NCBI RefSeq assembly: GCF_001565895.1
Contig: NZ_LSNE01000007.1
Span: 62,001 to 126,000 of the forward strand
Direction of reading: 5' to 3'
DNA: 64,000 nt
DNA from: Paraglaciecola hydrolytica
GTDB lineage: Bacteria > Pseudomonadota > Gammaproteobacteria > Enterobacterales > Alteromonadaceae
Of this stretch, positions 25,983 to 37,793 are shown piece by piece (the first letter of the stretch is position 1; each line of letters begins with the position of its first letter). The translations under genes were made by a program, and so were the position numbers. The notes under the pieces are model-generated. The model saw only the letters and a program-made list of their open reading frames with translations, ran no database searches and was not told the DNA's origin.

Positions 25983-26819
25983 GTGGATTTGATTTTCAGC
26001 ATTCTCACTAATAAGTTTTTCCTCACTTTTGTTATTCCGTCCTCAGCTTTAAGCTTAAAGTTTATGCTGGTTAAATGGTGTCGTCGCCGAGCTAAAAGCC
26101 AAGGTGATGACAAACGTGATCTGATTAATAACGTTAAGAATTTTATTAATTTTGCACTTATAGTTTCGTTATTAGCTATCTGGGCCCCCGAGATCCAAAA
26201 TTTTGCCTTATCTATAGCGGCCTTTGCTGTGGCTATTGTGATTGCAACACGAGAGCTTATTCAGTGTGTGATTGGCTTTTTCTATTTAATGTCTACCCGA
26301 CCTTTTCGTATTGGAGATTGGATAGAGGTTGAAAGCCATATTGGCGAGGTAACCGAAACCGATTGGATCAAAACTACTTTGTTAGAGGTGGATCATAAAG
26401 CTTACCAATACACTGGAAAAACCTTGTTTATCCCTAATAACAAATTTTTTGCTATTCCGATTAAAAATTACAATTTTCTCAAACGTTATGCCTCTCATCA
26501 GTTTTCTATATCGCGTAATCAAAGTGTGAATCCCTATGTGTTTATGCCGCAATTATTGGCAAAAGCGCAAGAGTATTGCAGTGACTTTGTTGATGTAGGC
26601 ACCCGTTATAACCACATGATAGAAAGACGTTTGGACGTTAAAATTGCCGGCCCTGAGCCTGAAATTAGGGTTTCTACCACCAATGTAGGTGACACTGTTG
26701 TATCATTCACACTGTTTTGCCCCACCAATCGAGCGGCAGAGCTTGAGCAAGCTTTAACAACAGACTTTATGAATTTGTGGTTTGCCGAGCTGCATAAAAT
26801 AGCCAGCGATGCACCTTAG
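25983..26819 (+). CDS. MscS-family mechanosensitive ion channel
   Basis: 278 residues from GTG (AAGG 8 bases upstream). Three membrane segments, the third being AAFAVAIVIATRELIQC, the pore helix. RPFRIGDWIEVESHIGEVTE is the typical beta domain after it. It lacks the long N-terminal extensions of larger paralogues. Such channels open on sudden osmotic down-shock. It is a single gene; downstream lies a REP-like repeat and a converging gene. Confidence 0.85.
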   Translation: MDLIFSILTNKFFLTFVIPSSALSLKFMLVKWCRRRAKSQGDDKRDLINNVKNFINFALIVSLLAIWAPEIQNFALSIAAFAVAIVIATRELIQCVIGFFYLMSTRPFRIGDWIEVESHIGEVTETDWIKTTLLEVDHKAYQYTGKTLFIPNNKFFAIPIKNYNFLKRYASHQFSISRNQSVNPYVFMPQLLAKAQEYCSDFVDVGTRYNHMIERRLDVKIAGPEPEIRVSTTNVGDTVVSFTLFCPTNRAAELEQALTTDFMNLWFAELHKIASDAP

Positions 26820-26820
26820 T

Positions 26821-26947
26821 TATAGCTTCCATCCTTGCGACTGCAGGTTTGTTGGCTGCACTCACCACTATAGACAAGCGCGTTGCCCTTGGCACGGCTA
26901 AACTCCTTTGCCGCAACTGTGCAATTCCAATGATAAGGGATAGTAAA
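26821..26947. repeat. REP-like dispersed intergenic repeat (copy 2)
   Basis: Contains CTTGCGACTGCAGG, then GTTTGTTGGCTGCACTCA, and ends ATTCCAATGATAAGGG. These blocks are shared with 57826-57914. The short open frame here is not a gene. Confidence 0.65.
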
Positions 26948-26952
26948 GGGTC

Positions 26953-27621
26953 TCAAGTAATCACCGGTTCATTTTTCACAAAAATCCGGTATGACAGTGC
27001 TAATACAAAACAAATAATTGCTGGGGCGACTAGGGCGCGAAAAGCAAAGTGACTAAACAATATAGTGCCCAATGTTCCACCAGTAATAAAACCCAGAATA
27101 ATCAAGACAAACAGAATGCCTTTGCGCTTATCAAAACTTTCGCCGCGTAATTTTGCGCCGAGCATAATACCTAGGTCAGTAAAAATTCCCGTGACATGGG
27201 TCGTTCTGACAATAGCCCCGCTATATGTTGTGGCTAAGGCATTTTGTATTCCGCAAGCACATGATGCCAAAAAATGGCCATAAATAGAGCCCTTGTGCAT
27301 TAACAACATGGCTAAAATTAACAAGATCCCTTCGATGAGCAATAAAGAGTCATATTGACGTCCTGACTTGACCGATCGCCCTGATAAAAGTAAACCAGAC
27401 AGTGCTGCACCTAATAAAAAGCTCAGTAAGATGACAAGCAGATGAAATAAGGTTGCATAGTCGATATTGGCTAAGGCGCTGCCTGCTAAAGTTGCAGTAC
27501 CAGAAAGGTGGGAGATAGCTTGATGTGTTAGACCTGATAAACCAATAGCATTAATACATCCGGCGCTAAAGGCAAGAATAAAAGCACCAAATTCAACCCA
27601 GCGTGGCAATCTTTTTATCAC
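26953..27621 (-). CDS. DUF1275 (YoaK-like) membrane protein
   Basis: 222 residues with six hydrophobic segments. FSAGCINAIGLSGL near the N-terminus, CGIQNALATTYSGAIVRTTHVTG in the middle and LGAKLRG match the DUF1275 family. Function is unknown. It follows the DUF1439 gene by 9 bases on the same strand, so the two are probably co-transcribed. Confidence 0.85.
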   Translation of the reverse strand: MIKRLPRWVEFGAFILAFSAGCINAIGLSGLTHQAISHLSGTATLAGSALANIDYATLFHLLVILLSFLLGAALSGLLLSGRSVKSGRQYDSLLLIEGILLILAMLLMHKGSIYGHFLASCACGIQNALATTYSGAIVRTTHVTGIFTDLGIMLGAKLRGESFDKRKGILFVLIILGFITGGTLGTILFSHFAFRALVAPAIICFVLALSYRIFVKNEPVIT

Positions 27622-27630
27622 TTTCGCTTC

Positions 27631-28137
27631 CTAATATTCCAGCACTAATCCTTGCACTGAGAGACTGAACTTGGCGGGTTCGTTGCCCACCATGTTGAGC
27701 TCAATGCTTTCTAGATCAAGCAGTATGATGGGCGGTAAGGTTTGACCTATGGTTTGTTTGATGACTTTTACGGCTTCACTAGAATCCTGCATATTGTCTT
27801 GGCTGATAAAAAATTCATCAAGTTTAGGGCGATCAAAACGCAGAGTGTTATTCACCGTCTGGATACTCGCGGTATCTATAATTAAGCCTTCTGCGTATAA
27901 ATTTTGCTCTTGATAAGTGACTTTAATTTTAACTTCGATTTCCATTTCATTGTCTAGATATTGAATAACCACCTTGGGCTCAGAAAATACCGCTTCAACA
28001 CCCTCATAACTGCGGATAACCGGAAAACGTGTTTGTAAACTGCGGGTCATTTCTGCCGCCGTGATCGTGTATTGCTCGGCTATGGCATTGGAGCCCAGTA
28101 GTAGGGCATAAAGTAATACAGCTAGATAGATTTTCAT
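27631..28137 (-). CDS. DUF1439 family exported protein
   Basis: 168 residues with a signal peptide (residues 1-20, ending AIA). The rest is beta-rich with IKVTYQEQNLYAEGLI and TLPPIILLDLESIELNMV, resembling the DUF1439 (YceB-like) family of periplasmic lipoproteins. No lipobox Cys is visible, so it may be soluble. Function unknown; in one unit with DUF1275. Confidence 0.7.
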   Translation of the reverse strand: MKIYLAVLLYALLLGSNAIAEQYTITAAEMTRSLQTRFPVIRSYEGVEAVFSEPKVVIQYLDNEMEIEVKIKVTYQEQNLYAEGLIIDTASIQTVNNTLRFDRPKLDEFFISQDNMQDSSEAVKVIKQTIGQTLPPIILLDLESIELNMVGNEPAKFSLSVQGLVLEY

Positions 28138-28319
28138 TACACATCCTTAATTCTGGTCTCAAGCTTAATTAGTTAGTGCTTGTTGGCGACAAATAACTTT
28201 TAATACTTTTATCGACTAAACATCATCTTAGCGACTTATTGGCTGATACACATTAGTTTTAGTTGATGTCATTAAATGAATATTGGCTATTGGCCCAGCG
28301 TTGAAATTGAGGAATTGGA

Positions 28320-29315
28320 ATGTCAGATAAACCCTTAGAAAATTTTTCACGTGCGGATCGTGATGGTTTGCTGTGGTGTTACATCATTGAAGCAAATCAA
28401 AGTGCGCAACTTTGTAGCTTCGAAGAAGTAAAAGCCTATCAAGGCAGCGGTTATACTTGGGTGCATATGCAAAGCGACGAGCTAGATACGCCCCTGACCT
28501 TGGAAAAACTCGGTCTTGCTCCCGCTCGTATTGAGTCATTATGTGCCTTAGAAACCCGACCCAAGGCCCAAGATTACGCTGATGGTATGCTGATTTATTT
28601 GCGTGGTATTAATCGAAATCCTGAAGCTGACCCTGAAGATATGGTGTCGCTACGTGTATGGGTACGGGAAAAACAGCTTATTTCCTTACGCCGCAAAGAT
28701 AGGCGTTTATTGTCGGTACTAGATGTAAAAGAACGTCTCGACAATGGCGAGTGTCCAGCCAGCCCAATGGATCTAGTGGTTAACATCGTTAATTGTATTA
28801 CCGACCGTATCAGTGAAACCGTTGATGAACTGGATGACGAATTGACAGAGTTTGAATCTCAAGATGTACCTCAGCATGAATCTCGTGGGCGTTTAATGCA
28901 GGCGCGACGTCAAGCAGCTGCCCTAAGGCGCTATCTGGCACCACAACGTGATGCGCTTGAAGCCATTATCCGCGCCAATAAATATATGAGCGACGAACAT
29001 ATCCATGATATTCGGATGGATTACGACCGCATCACTCGTTATGTGGAGGATCTTGATCTGGCCAAAGAGCGCGCCATGGTGCTGCAAGATGAATTACGTA
29101 ACCGTATAGCCGAACAACAAGGCATGCGTATGTATGTACTATCGTTAGTGACCGCCATCTTTTTACCCCTGTCATTTTTAACTGGCGTGTTTGGCATGAA
29201 TGTAGGGGGCTTACCGGGCCTGGAAAATCCCGATGCTTTTACGATGCTGGCCATCGGTATGGGAGTCATTGCCCTTGGAATTACGGGTTATATGCTGTGG
29301 AAAAAGTGGATGTGA
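28320..29315 (+). CDS. ZntB/CorA-family metal ion transporter
   Basis: 331 residues with two C-terminal membrane helices. GMNVGGLPG at the end of the first helix is the variant GMN motif seen in ZntB-type proteins. The long charged N-terminal domain (ISETVDELDDELTEFE) forms the cytoplasmic funnel. ZntB moves zinc coupled to protons, CorA moves magnesium; the Pro-Gly rather than Met-Pro sequence after GMN favours the ZntB group. Single gene. Confidence 0.8.
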   Translation: MSDKPLENFSRADRDGLLWCYIIEANQSAQLCSFEEVKAYQGSGYTWVHMQSDELDTPLTLEKLGLAPARIESLCALETRPKAQDYADGMLIYLRGINRNPEADPEDMVSLRVWVREKQLISLRRKDRRLLSVLDVKERLDNGECPASPMDLVVNIVNCITDRISETVDELDDELTEFESQDVPQHESRGRLMQARRQAAALRRYLAPQRDALEAIIRANKYMSDEHIHDIRMDYDRITRYVEDLDLAKERAMVLQDELRNRIAEQQGMRMYVLSLVTAIFLPLSFLTGVFGMNVGGLPGLENPDAFTMLAIGMGVIALGITGYMLWKKWM

Positions 29316-29324
29316 TGAGAAAAA

Positions 29325-29470
29325 GCAGTAGATAGATAATAGATGCAGTAGATAGATACTAGATTCTAGTAAATAGTTAAAAGCCACAGCCACAGCCACA
29401 GCTAAAGCTAAAGCTATTTACCACTGAGGACACGGATAAATCAGTGTTTAAAAAAATGTGGTGAACGGCA
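29325..29470. repeat. CTAG-rich element copy C with short tandem tracts
   Basis: Contains AGTAGATAGATA, CTAGATTCTAGTAAATAG, then AAAAGCCACAGCCACAGCC and AGCTAAAGCTAAAGC, and ends near ACCACTGAGGACACGG. It fills the gap between two converging genes. Confidence 0.6.
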
Positions 29471-29475
29471 AGAAG

Positions 29476-30027
29476 CTAATTAGTTTTACGTTTAAACACA
29501 AACTTCGTTTCGGTTTTTGTGCCTTTATCGTCGATCACCACAAAAACATGTAGCTCATCTGGACTGACTAAACGATAGGTGTAACCTTCGAAAAACACCT
29601 CGTTGTCGCCTAACTTAACCAGTTTAAACTCCATAAATTGGTCTTTTTCCTCCCAGCCTGTCAGATCGGCTGAAAAGTGTTTAAGGCGCAGTACCAAACT
29701 GCCATCTTGTTCAAACAGGGTGAGCAATTCGTAAAATTTGACTTGCTGATTGTTCGCGAATTTAAACGAGGCCATCATGCTACCTGCTAACGGAGCTGAC
29801 CAGATTTCTTCGGTCTGGCCGCCCCATTTCTCACCTTGCCAATATCCGGCCATCCAACTGACATCGGCGATCGTTGCTGTGGGCGGCGTCATGTGTGCTT
29901 GCAGAGTTAGTGTATTGGGAAACTGCTGTTTTTCTGGATTGGCTACACCATGGAGTGATGCTGTAAGTGAGCACAAAAACAATGTGCTTAAACTGATAAA
30001 AAGACGTAATTGTTTGTTGTTTAACAT
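29476..30027 (-). CDS. DUF6265 family exported protein
   Basis: 183 residues with a signal peptide (residues 1-29). SWMAGYWQG, then FYELLTLFEQDGSLVLRLKHF and GWEEKD are the conserved blocks of the DUF6265 lipocalin-like family. Function unknown. Single gene between a CTAG element and a divergent GntP permease. Confidence 0.75.
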   Translation of the reverse strand: MLNNKQLRLFISLSTLFLCSLTASLHGVANPEKQQFPNTLTLQAHMTPPTATIADVSWMAGYWQGEKWGGQTEEIWSAPLAGSMMASFKFANNQQVKFYELLTLFEQDGSLVLRLKHFSADLTGWEEKDQFMEFKLVKLGDNEVFFEGYTYRLVSPDELHVFVVIDDKGTKTETKFVFKRKTN

Positions 30028-30179
30028 CTGCTGCTCGCTTGAATTGAAGTGCTCGGCTTATGACCGATTATTCGTTATTTGCATTTTAAAAACTATTAAT
30101 TAAACAGGTTAATAGATTGTTAATCACGGCTTGTGCCGATATTCTGTTAAAAACCAATCATTTACCTATAAGGTTGAGC

Positions 30180-31553
30180 ATGGAATCCTCGTTTATATCA
30201 TCCGCCCCGTGGTTATTATCAGTGGCTTTGGCGGCTGTACTGTTACTACTTTGGTTGATCATCAAGCTGCGTATACACGCTTTTGTGGCCCTGTGTTTGG
30301 TGAGTTTAGTCACCGCGTTGGCTGCGGGAATATCGGTGACTCAGGTAGTACCAACGCTACTGGGCAGCTTTGGCGGAACCTTGGCTTCAGTGGCTTTGTT
30401 GGTCGGCTTGGGTGCGATGATTGGTAAACTACTTGAAGTCTCCGGTGGGGCTCAGGTATTAGCTGAGCGCTTAGTGAGCTATTTTGGTGAAAAAAGAGCG
30501 CCCTTAGCTTTGGGCATTGCTTCTTTGTGTTTTGGTTTTCCGATCTTTTTTGATGCTGGCTTGATCGTCATGATGCCCATCATTTTCAGTGTGGCCAAAC
30601 GTTTTGGTGGTTCGGTATTGGCTTATGCTTTGCCTGCCGCTGGGGCTTTTGCGGTAATGCATGCCTTTGTGCCACCCCATCCTGGCCCAGTGGCTGCTGC
30701 CGACTTTTTAGGTGCGGATATGGGTTTGTTATTGTTGATCGGGTTGCTGATCGCTATACCTACCTGGTATTTAGGGGCTTATGTGTATAGTCGTTATGCC
30801 AGCCGACGTTTTCATATCCCCTTAAATTCATTGTTATTTTCTGCCGAGCCCGATCAGGAAGTCGCTGAAAAACCCAGTTTTATCAGTGTCTTAAGTATTT
30901 TGTTGTTGCCAGTTTTACTGATTTTTATGGATACCGGTTTGAATACCTTGTTAACCGCAGGGCTTATTCAGGCTGACAACTTGTTTATCGATACCTTACG
31001 TTTATTGGGCAAAACCCCAGTGGCTCTGTTGCTTACCTTGTTACTGAGCATAGTGTTGTTCAGTCGTCGTTACAGCATGGCTAAAATCGAAGCCTGGTGT
31101 GGTGATTCCTTAGCGCCTATCTGTGGGGTTATCTTGGTAACAGGTGCTGGTGGTATGTTTGGCGGAGTATTACGTGCTAGTGGTATAGGTGATGCCTTGG
31201 CTGGTTTGCTAGCTGATACCGGTATGCCCATCATAGTGGCCGGTTTTATTATTTCGGCTTGTTTACGCGTTGCACAAGGTTCGGCCACTGTGGCCTTAAC
31301 TACTACTGCCGCGTTGTTAACACCAGTGGTCGCCACTGCTACTGGTTTATCGGCCATCGACTTATGTTGTGTGGTGATAGCTATTGCTGGTGGCGCGACG
31401 GTGTTATCTCATTTTAATGACTCGGGCTTTTGGTTGGTCAGCCGTTTACTGAATATGGACGAAAAAACCACGCTAAAAACCTGGACGGTAATGGAAACCT
31501 TATTGGGCACCATTGCATTTTTATTAGCTTGCATCATTAGCGCGCTGTTTTGA
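30180..31553 (+). CDS. GntP-family gluconate-type permease
   Basis: 457 residues from ATG 30180 (AAGG 7 bases upstream); the longer frame from 30117 is rejected. About 12 membrane segments. FGFPIFFDAGLIVMMPI and FVPPHPGPVAAADFLGADMG are the GntP signatures. It imports gluconate or a related hydroxy-acid by proton symport. No kinase or dehydratase lies next to it, so substrate is open. Confidence 0.85.
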   Translation: MESSFISSAPWLLSVALAAVLLLLWLIIKLRIHAFVALCLVSLVTALAAGISVTQVVPTLLGSFGGTLASVALLVGLGAMIGKLLEVSGGAQVLAERLVSYFGEKRAPLALGIASLCFGFPIFFDAGLIVMMPIIFSVAKRFGGSVLAYALPAAGAFAVMHAFVPPHPGPVAAADFLGADMGLLLLIGLLIAIPTWYLGAYVYSRYASRRFHIPLNSLLFSAEPDQEVAEKPSFISVLSILLLPVLLIFMDTGLNTLLTAGLIQADNLFIDTLRLLGKTPVALLLTLLLSIVLFSRRYSMAKIEAWCGDSLAPICGVILVTGAGGMFGGVLRASGIGDALAGLLADTGMPIIVAGFIISACLRVAQGSATVALTTTAALLTPVVATATGLSAIDLCCVVIAIAGGATVLSHFNDSGFWLVSRLLNMDEKTTLKTWTVMETLLGTIAFLLACIISALF

Positions 31554-31870
31554 TAAAGCAGAGACTAGAGACTAGTAAATAGACACTAGAAACTAGTAAA
31601 AGCCGAAGGCAGTACATACTAGTGGCTAGTTAAGAGCAAAGCCAAAAGCCTCTGACCACAGAGGCCATAAAAATGGAATTGGTTAAATTTTTTTGGCTTT
31701 TGCTTAGCATAAGGTTTTCTCGGTGAATCGTTTTGTCTTGACTTGTCTTTTGCCTTTACTCTCTACAATTACTAGCATCTAGCATCTAGCATCTAGCATC
31801 TAGCATCTAGCATCTAGCATCTAGCATCTAGCATCTAGCATCTAGCATCTAGCATCTAGCAACTGCTTCA
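31554..31870. repeat. CTAG-rich inverted element, copy D
   Basis: 317 bases between converging genes. Left part: GACTAGAGACTAGTAAATAG, then GAAACTAGTAAAAGCC and ACCACAGAGGCC. Right part: TTTTGGCTTTTGC in inverted sense, then a heptamer array. No coding potential is seen. Confidence 0.65.
31772..31860. repeat. Tandem array of the heptamer CTAGCAT (about 12.7 copies)
   Basis: 89 bases of perfect CTAGCAT units inside the right arm of CTAG element D. Not a multiple that could encode protein in a neighbouring gene; a probable variable-number tandem repeat. Confidence 0.95.
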
Positions 31871-32773
31871 TTACCGTTTTTTAATCATCAACCACACCGC
31901 CAGCATCACCATAGTGAGTCCGGCCAAGTGATAAAGGGTAAAAGCTTCACCGAGCCAAAACACCGCCACCACTGAGGTGATGACGGGGCCACAAGTTCCG
32001 ACTACGCTGGTACGTTCTGGCCCCATACGATTTATCGCTTCGGCTACTAAGAATGAGGGAATGACAGTGGCAAATAAGGCTATAGCGGCGCAGACCAATA
32101 AGGCCGCATAACCAACCTGTAAATCGCTAAACGAATGCGTAAAACTAAAATGCAGCAAGATCACCACACTGGCCGATAACATGGCAATACAGGTAAACAT
32201 CAAACTTCCCACTTTGCCTATCAGGGGTTTACTCCACAAGGTATAGATGGCAAAACTGACAGCGCTAATAAACACCAGAGCAGTACCAAATAGTACGTCG
32301 CGGCCTAAAGTGACCATGTCGTGACCAAAAATAAGCAAGATACCGGCATAAGACAGGGCCAAAATTCCCCAGATATTCCGTGGCATAGGCGTTTTAAACA
32401 CCCAGCGGGACAGCAGTACCACTATGGTGGGAAAACAAAACAACACCACTCGTTCAAGCTGAGCACTGATGTATTGCAAGGCCCACAGATCCAGATAACT
32501 CGCCACATAATAACCGAGTATGCCCAAACCCAAAATAACGGCTAAATTGCTGGTATAAGCAGCATGCAGTTGTGGTTTTTTATGCCACAACACTAGCCCA
32601 ACAATTAAATAAATGGGCGCCGCAAATATCATGCGTAAGGCAATAAGTTGACTGCTGTCGATGCCCAATAAATAGGCTTGTTTAACCAAGATGGGTTTCA
32701 TGGAAAACAAAAAGGTGCCACCCAAGGCAAATAATAAAGCAGATAAAAAAGAGTGTTGTTTGCTGTCGTTCAT
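31871..32773 (-). CDS. EamA/DMT-superfamily membrane exporter
   Basis: 300 residues with ten hydrophobic segments in two similar halves, the EamA arrangement. LFALGGTFLFSMKPILVK begins the first half and RTSVVGTCGPVITSVVAVFWLGEA the conserved end of the second. Such transporters export metabolites or amino acids; substrate unknown. It lies downstream of leuD on the same strand but beyond a terminator, so it is probably separate. Confidence 0.82.
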   Translation of the reverse strand: MNDSKQHSFLSALLFALGGTFLFSMKPILVKQAYLLGIDSSQLIALRMIFAAPIYLIVGLVLWHKKPQLHAAYTSNLAVILGLGILGYYVASYLDLWALQYISAQLERVVLFCFPTIVVLLSRWVFKTPMPRNIWGILALSYAGILLIFGHDMVTLGRDVLFGTALVFISAVSFAIYTLWSKPLIGKVGSLMFTCIAMLSASVVILLHFSFTHSFSDLQVGYAALLVCAAIALFATVIPSFLVAEAINRMGPERTSVVGTCGPVITSVVAVFWLGEAFTLYHLAGLTMVMLAVWLMIKKR

Positions 32774-32808
32774 GGTTTTTACCGTGCACTTTAAAAGCTA
32801 GAAACAAA

Positions 32809-32830
32809 AAACGACCCAAGAGGGTCGTTT
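32809..32830 (-). terminator. Rho-independent terminator of the leu operon
   Basis: On the minus strand, a perfect AAACGACCC / GGGTCGTTT stem with a four-base loop is followed by a T-rich run. It lies about 30 bases after the leuD stop. Confidence 0.85.
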
Positions 32831-32860
32831 GTATAAAACACCAATTGGTTAATTTACATC

Positions 32861-33490
32861 TTAAGCGGTTTGCCACTTAGGTAGATTGTTTTCAAAGGCG
32901 GTGATCTGAGCGTCGAGCTCGAGAGTTAAACCAATCGCATCTAAACCTTTTAGCAGACTGGTTTTATGTTGCTCTGCGATGTCAAAGTGAAAGTTTAAGT
33001 TATTTACTGTGACACTTTGCTCTTGCAAATTAACCGTAACTGCCACTGTGGGATCGGCTGCAACGGCAGCAAATAACTGGTCAATTTCGTTACTTTTCAA
33101 TTGCACCGGCAATAATTGATTGTTGATGCAGTTACCGTAAAAAATGTCGGCAAAACTGGTGGCGATGACAATTTTAAAACCGTAATCATCTAATGCCCAC
33201 GGGGCGTGTTCACGACTTGAACCACAACCAAAATTTTCACGAGTAAGTAGTATGCTTGCTCCTTGATATTCTGCTTTGTTCAAAGAAAATTCAGGGTTTA
33301 ACACCTGTTCGTGTTGATCCAGATAACGCCAGTCGTGGAACAAATGTTTACCATAACCACTGCGCGTAACTGCAGTCAAAAATTGTTTGGGGATGATTTG
33401 ATCCGTATCTACATTGGCCTGATTTAACGGCGCGATACGACCCGTGTGGATGTTGATGCCGGCATCTGTTGTTTGAGTGTTCATATTCAT
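32861..33490 (-). CDS. leuD: 3-isopropylmalate dehydratase small subunit
   Basis: 209 residues, normal length. [13 protein letters not shown] and [16 protein letters not shown] are the substrate-loop signatures of the swivelling aconitase small domain. It pairs with LeuC to isomerise 2-isopropylmalate to 3-isopropylmalate in leucine synthesis. Last gene of leuABCD; terminator follows. Confidence 0.95.
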   Translation of the reverse strand: MNMNTQTTDAGINIHTGRIAPLNQANVDTDQIIPKQFLTAVTRSGYGKHLFHDWRYLDQHEQVLNPEFSLNKAEYQGASILLTRENFGCGSSREHAPWALDDYGFKIVIATSFADIFYGNCINNQLLPVQLKSNEIDQLFAAVAADPTVAVTVNLQEQSVTVNNLNFHFDIAEQHKTSLLKGLDAIGLTLELDAQITAFENNLPKWQTA

Positions 33491-33522
33491 AGTTTCCTTA
33501 TAGCCTGTGCTAGTACCGGTTA

Positions 33523-34935
33523 TTATTGATAGTCGCGTACGTCGGCAAAATGACCGGCTAAAGCAGCGGCAGCAGCCATGGCTGGACTAACCAAATGGGT
33601 GCGAGCACCACGGCCTTGGCGACCTTCAAAGTTACGGTTGCTGGTGGAAGCACAACGATCACCGGCTTGGAGTACGTCGTCGTTCATACCTAGGCACATG
33701 GAGCAGCCAGGTAAACGCCATTCAAAACCGGCTTCGATAAAAATCTTATCTAGCTGTTCAGCTTCGGCTTGTTGTTTAACGGCAACCGAGCCCGGTACAA
33801 CGATGGCAGTGACGCCTTTAGCGACTTTGCCGTGTTTAGCGATAGCCGCCGCAGCGCGCATATCTTCAATACGACCATTAGTACATGAGCCGATAAATAC
33901 GTTATTTACCGCCAAATCAGACAGTTTTTGACCTGGCACCAAGTCCATGTATTTAAGGGCTTTAACCGCAGAATCTTGATCGATTGGATCACTGAAATCA
34001 CTGGGTGCAGGCACAGGGTGATTAACACCAATAACCTGACCTGGGTTAGTTCCCCACGTGACTTGTGGGGTGATGTCGTTAGCATTTAATTCAATCACGG
34101 TATCAAATACCGCATCGCTGTCAGATTTTAAGGTGGACCAATAGGCAAGGGCTTGTGTCCAGTTGTCGCCTTTAGGTGCATATTCACGACCTTGCACGTA
34201 ATCAAAAGTAGTTTGATCAGGCGCGATTAAACCTGCTTTAGCGCCAGCCTCAATACTCATGTTACAGACTGTCATGCGCTCCTCCATGCTTAAGCTGGAA
34301 ATCGCTTCACCTGTGTATTCAATCACATAACCCGTTGCGCCAGCATGACCAATTTTACCGATAATGGCCAAAATCACGTCTTTAGCGGTAATGCCTATTG
34401 GCAAGCTGCCATTCACTTGCACTTTCATGCTCTTTGCTTTGCTTTGTTTTAAGGTTTGGGTGGCAAATACGTGCTCAACCTGAGACGTACCAATACCAAA
34501 GGCCAAGGCACCAAAAGCACCATGGGTGGCTGTGTGAGAATCACCACACACCACTGTCATACCCGGTTGGATTAACCCCAATTCCGGGCCCATAACATGG
34601 ACTATGCCTTGTTTTTGATGGCCAACAGGGAACAATTGAATACCGTGTTTTTCACAGTTGTCAGCCAAGGTTTGTAGCTGCAATTTGTTGGTTGGGCCAC
34701 ACGCATCAATGGCTAATGAACGGGTAGAAATACTGTGATCCATGGTGGCGAAGGTGCGCTGCGGACAACGCACTTTACGGCCTTTGGCATCTAAACCAGC
34801 AAAGGCTTGTGGTGTGGTGACTTCATGGATCAAGTGGCGATCAATATAAATTAAACCTTCTTCACCTGTAGCAGAGGTTTGCTGAGCGCTAATAATATGA
34901 GCTTGCCATATTTTATCGTATAAGGTTGTTGCCAT
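33523..34935 (-). CDS. leuC: 3-isopropylmalate dehydratase large subunit
   Basis: 470 residues. The iron-sulphur cluster cysteines appear in [15 protein letters not shown] and [23 protein letters not shown] is the aconitase family signature. It works with LeuD, encoded 32 bases downstream. The upstream gap to leuB carries a REP-like hairpin, which may separate message stability between the two halves of the operon. Confidence 0.96.
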   Translation of the reverse strand: MATTLYDKIWQAHIISAQQTSATGEEGLIYIDRHLIHEVTTPQAFAGLDAKGRKVRCPQRTFATMDHSISTRSLAIDACGPTNKLQLQTLADNCEKHGIQLFPVGHQKQGIVHVMGPELGLIQPGMTVVCGDSHTATHGAFGALAFGIGTSQVEHVFATQTLKQSKAKSMKVQVNGSLPIGITAKDVILAIIGKIGHAGATGYVIEYTGEAISSLSMEERMTVCNMSIEAGAKAGLIAPDQTTFDYVQGREYAPKGDNWTQALAYWSTLKSDSDAVFDTVIELNANDITPQVTWGTNPGQVIGVNHPVPAPSDFSDPIDQDSAVKALKYMDLVPGQKLSDLAVNNVFIGSCTNGRIEDMRAAAAIAKHGKVAKGVTAIVVPGSVAVKQQAEAEQLDKIFIEAGFEWRLPGCSMCLGMNDDVLQAGDRCASTSNRNFEGRQGRGARTHLVSPAMAAAAALAGHFADVRDYQ

Positions 34936-34956
34936 TTTACTTACTCTTTATCTGTT

Positions 34957-35032
34957 TATACCCGTCACCCTTGAAGTGTTAATGTTGTAGGCGGCGGTCA
35001 TTTACCACCCACCTGCAACTTCAAGAGTTCAG
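34957..35032. repeat. REP-like hairpin between leuC and leuB
   Basis: Begins TATACCC; CTTGAAGT at 34970 pairs with ACTTCAAG at 35018-35025, and TTGTAGGCGG pairs with CCACCTGCAA nearer the loop. It is related to the dispersed REP-like family. Confidence 0.65.
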
Positions 35033-35072
35033 TGTATTTAATTGTTACGTGTCTTAGTGTGGCTAGTTAAAA

Positions 35073-36167
<1,095 letters not shown>

Positions 36168-37724
36168 TTATACCCCTACTATCTTTACTTGTTTTTTTTG
36201 TTGGTCGATTTGATCGGCCAAATGTGTGTTATTTAATACATAAATGAGGGCTTTAACCCCTGATTCCACTATGTCAGTGGCAAGTCCAATACCGTTAAAA
36301 CGACGACCATTGTACTCGGCTATGACACTAACTTGGGCGAGGGCATTGGCACCTTCACCTTTTGAGTCCAGTTTAAAATCAACGATCTCAATAAGGTTGT
36401 GACCCAATACTTTAGTAATGGCGTTATACGCGGCATCAACAGGACCATTGCCTATGGCGGTCTCGGTTTTTTCTTCATCACCTACCATCAAACTGACGGT
36501 GGCACTGGGGATGATTTCTTTGCCTGAAGTAGCATGCAAATACTTTAATTCGTAATGGGCATGTTCATGTTTTTGCTGACTGAAAAACAACAAGGCCTCT
36601 AAATCGTAATCAAAAACCTGACCTTTTTTATCGGCCAATTTAACAAAGGCTTCGTAGACTGTTTCTAAATCAAAGTCTGACTCTTTATAACCTAGCTCCA
36701 TCAAACGATGTTTGATCACGTGGCGGCCCGAGCGAGAGGTCAAATTTAAGTTGTTTTTGTTAATACCGACACTTTCTGGTGTCATGATCTCATAGGTATT
36801 TTGCGCTTTTAAGACACCATCTTGGTGGATACCAGACGAGTGACTAAAGGCATTGGCACCGACTATGGCTTTATTGGCCTGCACTGGCATATTACACAAG
36901 TTGCTGACCAGCTTAGAAGTACGTGAAATTTCCTGACTGCGGATATTGGTGTTTAAACCCAACATGGCCTGACGGGTTTGTAAAATCATGGCGATTTCTT
37001 CTAATGAACAGTTACCTGCGCGCTCACCTAAACCATTAATCGTACATTCAACCTGACGGGCTCCTTGCTCAACTGCCGCAAGTGAGTTGGCCACGGCTAA
37101 ACCTAAGTCGTTATGGCAATGCACTGAGATGATGGCTTTGTCGATATTAGGCACGCGGTTAAACAAGTTTTTAATGATGCCACCAAACTCAGTGGGCGTG
37201 GTGTAACCCACTGTATCAGGAATATTTACTGTAGTTGCGCCAGCGTTGATAGCGGCTTCAACCATACGACACAAATAATCGATATTAGTACGGCCAGCAT
37301 CTTCACAGGAAAATTCCACATCATTGGTATAACGTCGAGCGCGTTTAACCGCTTGTACCGCCATTTCTACTATTTCGTCTTGGGTCTTACGTAATTTTGC
37401 ACCCACATGAATTTCTGAAGTAGCAATAAAGGTATGAATGCGGAAATGGTCGGCCACTTTTAGGGCTTCGCCGCAGGCATCGATATCTTTATCTAAGGCG
37501 CGAGATAAACCACACACTGTGGCGTTTTTGATTTCACGGGCAATGGTTTGCACTGATTTAAAATCACCAGGTGAAGAAACAGGAAAACCGGCTTCAATGA
37601 TGTCCACGCCAAGTCGCTCGAGAGCTAAAGCAATCTTCAGTTTTTCCTTAACGCCTAAACTGGCGGGAAGGGCTTGTTCGCCGTCCCGCAAGGTTGTGTC
37701 GAATATTTTGACTTGGTTTGACAT
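36168..37724 (-). CDS. leuA: 2-isopropylmalate synthase
   Basis: 518 residues. [14 protein letters not shown] is the DRE-TIM metal/acetyl-CoA motif (Arg, Asp), and [13 protein letters not shown] supplies the metal His pair. The C-terminal domain of about 120 residues is the leucine-binding regulatory domain. First structural gene of the operon, preceded by the leader peptide and attenuator; leucine feeds back on both enzyme and transcription. Confidence 0.96.
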   Translation of the reverse strand: MSNQVKIFDTTLRDGEQALPASLGVKEKLKIALALERLGVDIIEAGFPVSSPGDFKSVQTIAREIKNATVCGLSRALDKDIDACGEALKVADHFRIHTFIATSEIHVGAKLRKTQDEIVEMAVQAVKRARRYTNDVEFSCEDAGRTNIDYLCRMVEAAINAGATTVNIPDTVGYTTPTEFGGIIKNLFNRVPNIDKAIISVHCHNDLGLAVANSLAAVEQGARQVECTINGLGERAGNCSLEEIAMILQTRQAMLGLNTNIRSQEISRTSKLVSNLCNMPVQANKAIVGANAFSHSSGIHQDGVLKAQNTYEIMTPESVGINKNNLNLTSRSGRHVIKHRLMELGYKESDFDLETVYEAFVKLADKKGQVFDYDLEALLFFSQQKHEHAHYELKYLHATSGKEIIPSATVSLMVGDEEKTETAIGNGPVDAAYNAITKVLGHNLIEIVDFKLDSKGEGANALAQVSVIAEYNGRRFNGIGLATDIVESGVKALIYVLNNTHLADQIDQQKKQVKIVGV

Positions 37725-37793
37725 ACCTTCTCCTGTTGCTCTGTGGTTGATGACCTGTTGTGCATTTTTGCTAGATTAAAAAATGACACATAC

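Noticed and set aside
26849-27052. 67-codon frame after the MscS gene
   Set aside because: It consists of REP-like repeat and the antisense of the DUF1275 gene.
31772-31860. CRISPR-like array
   Set aside because: Units are 7 bases with no spacers.
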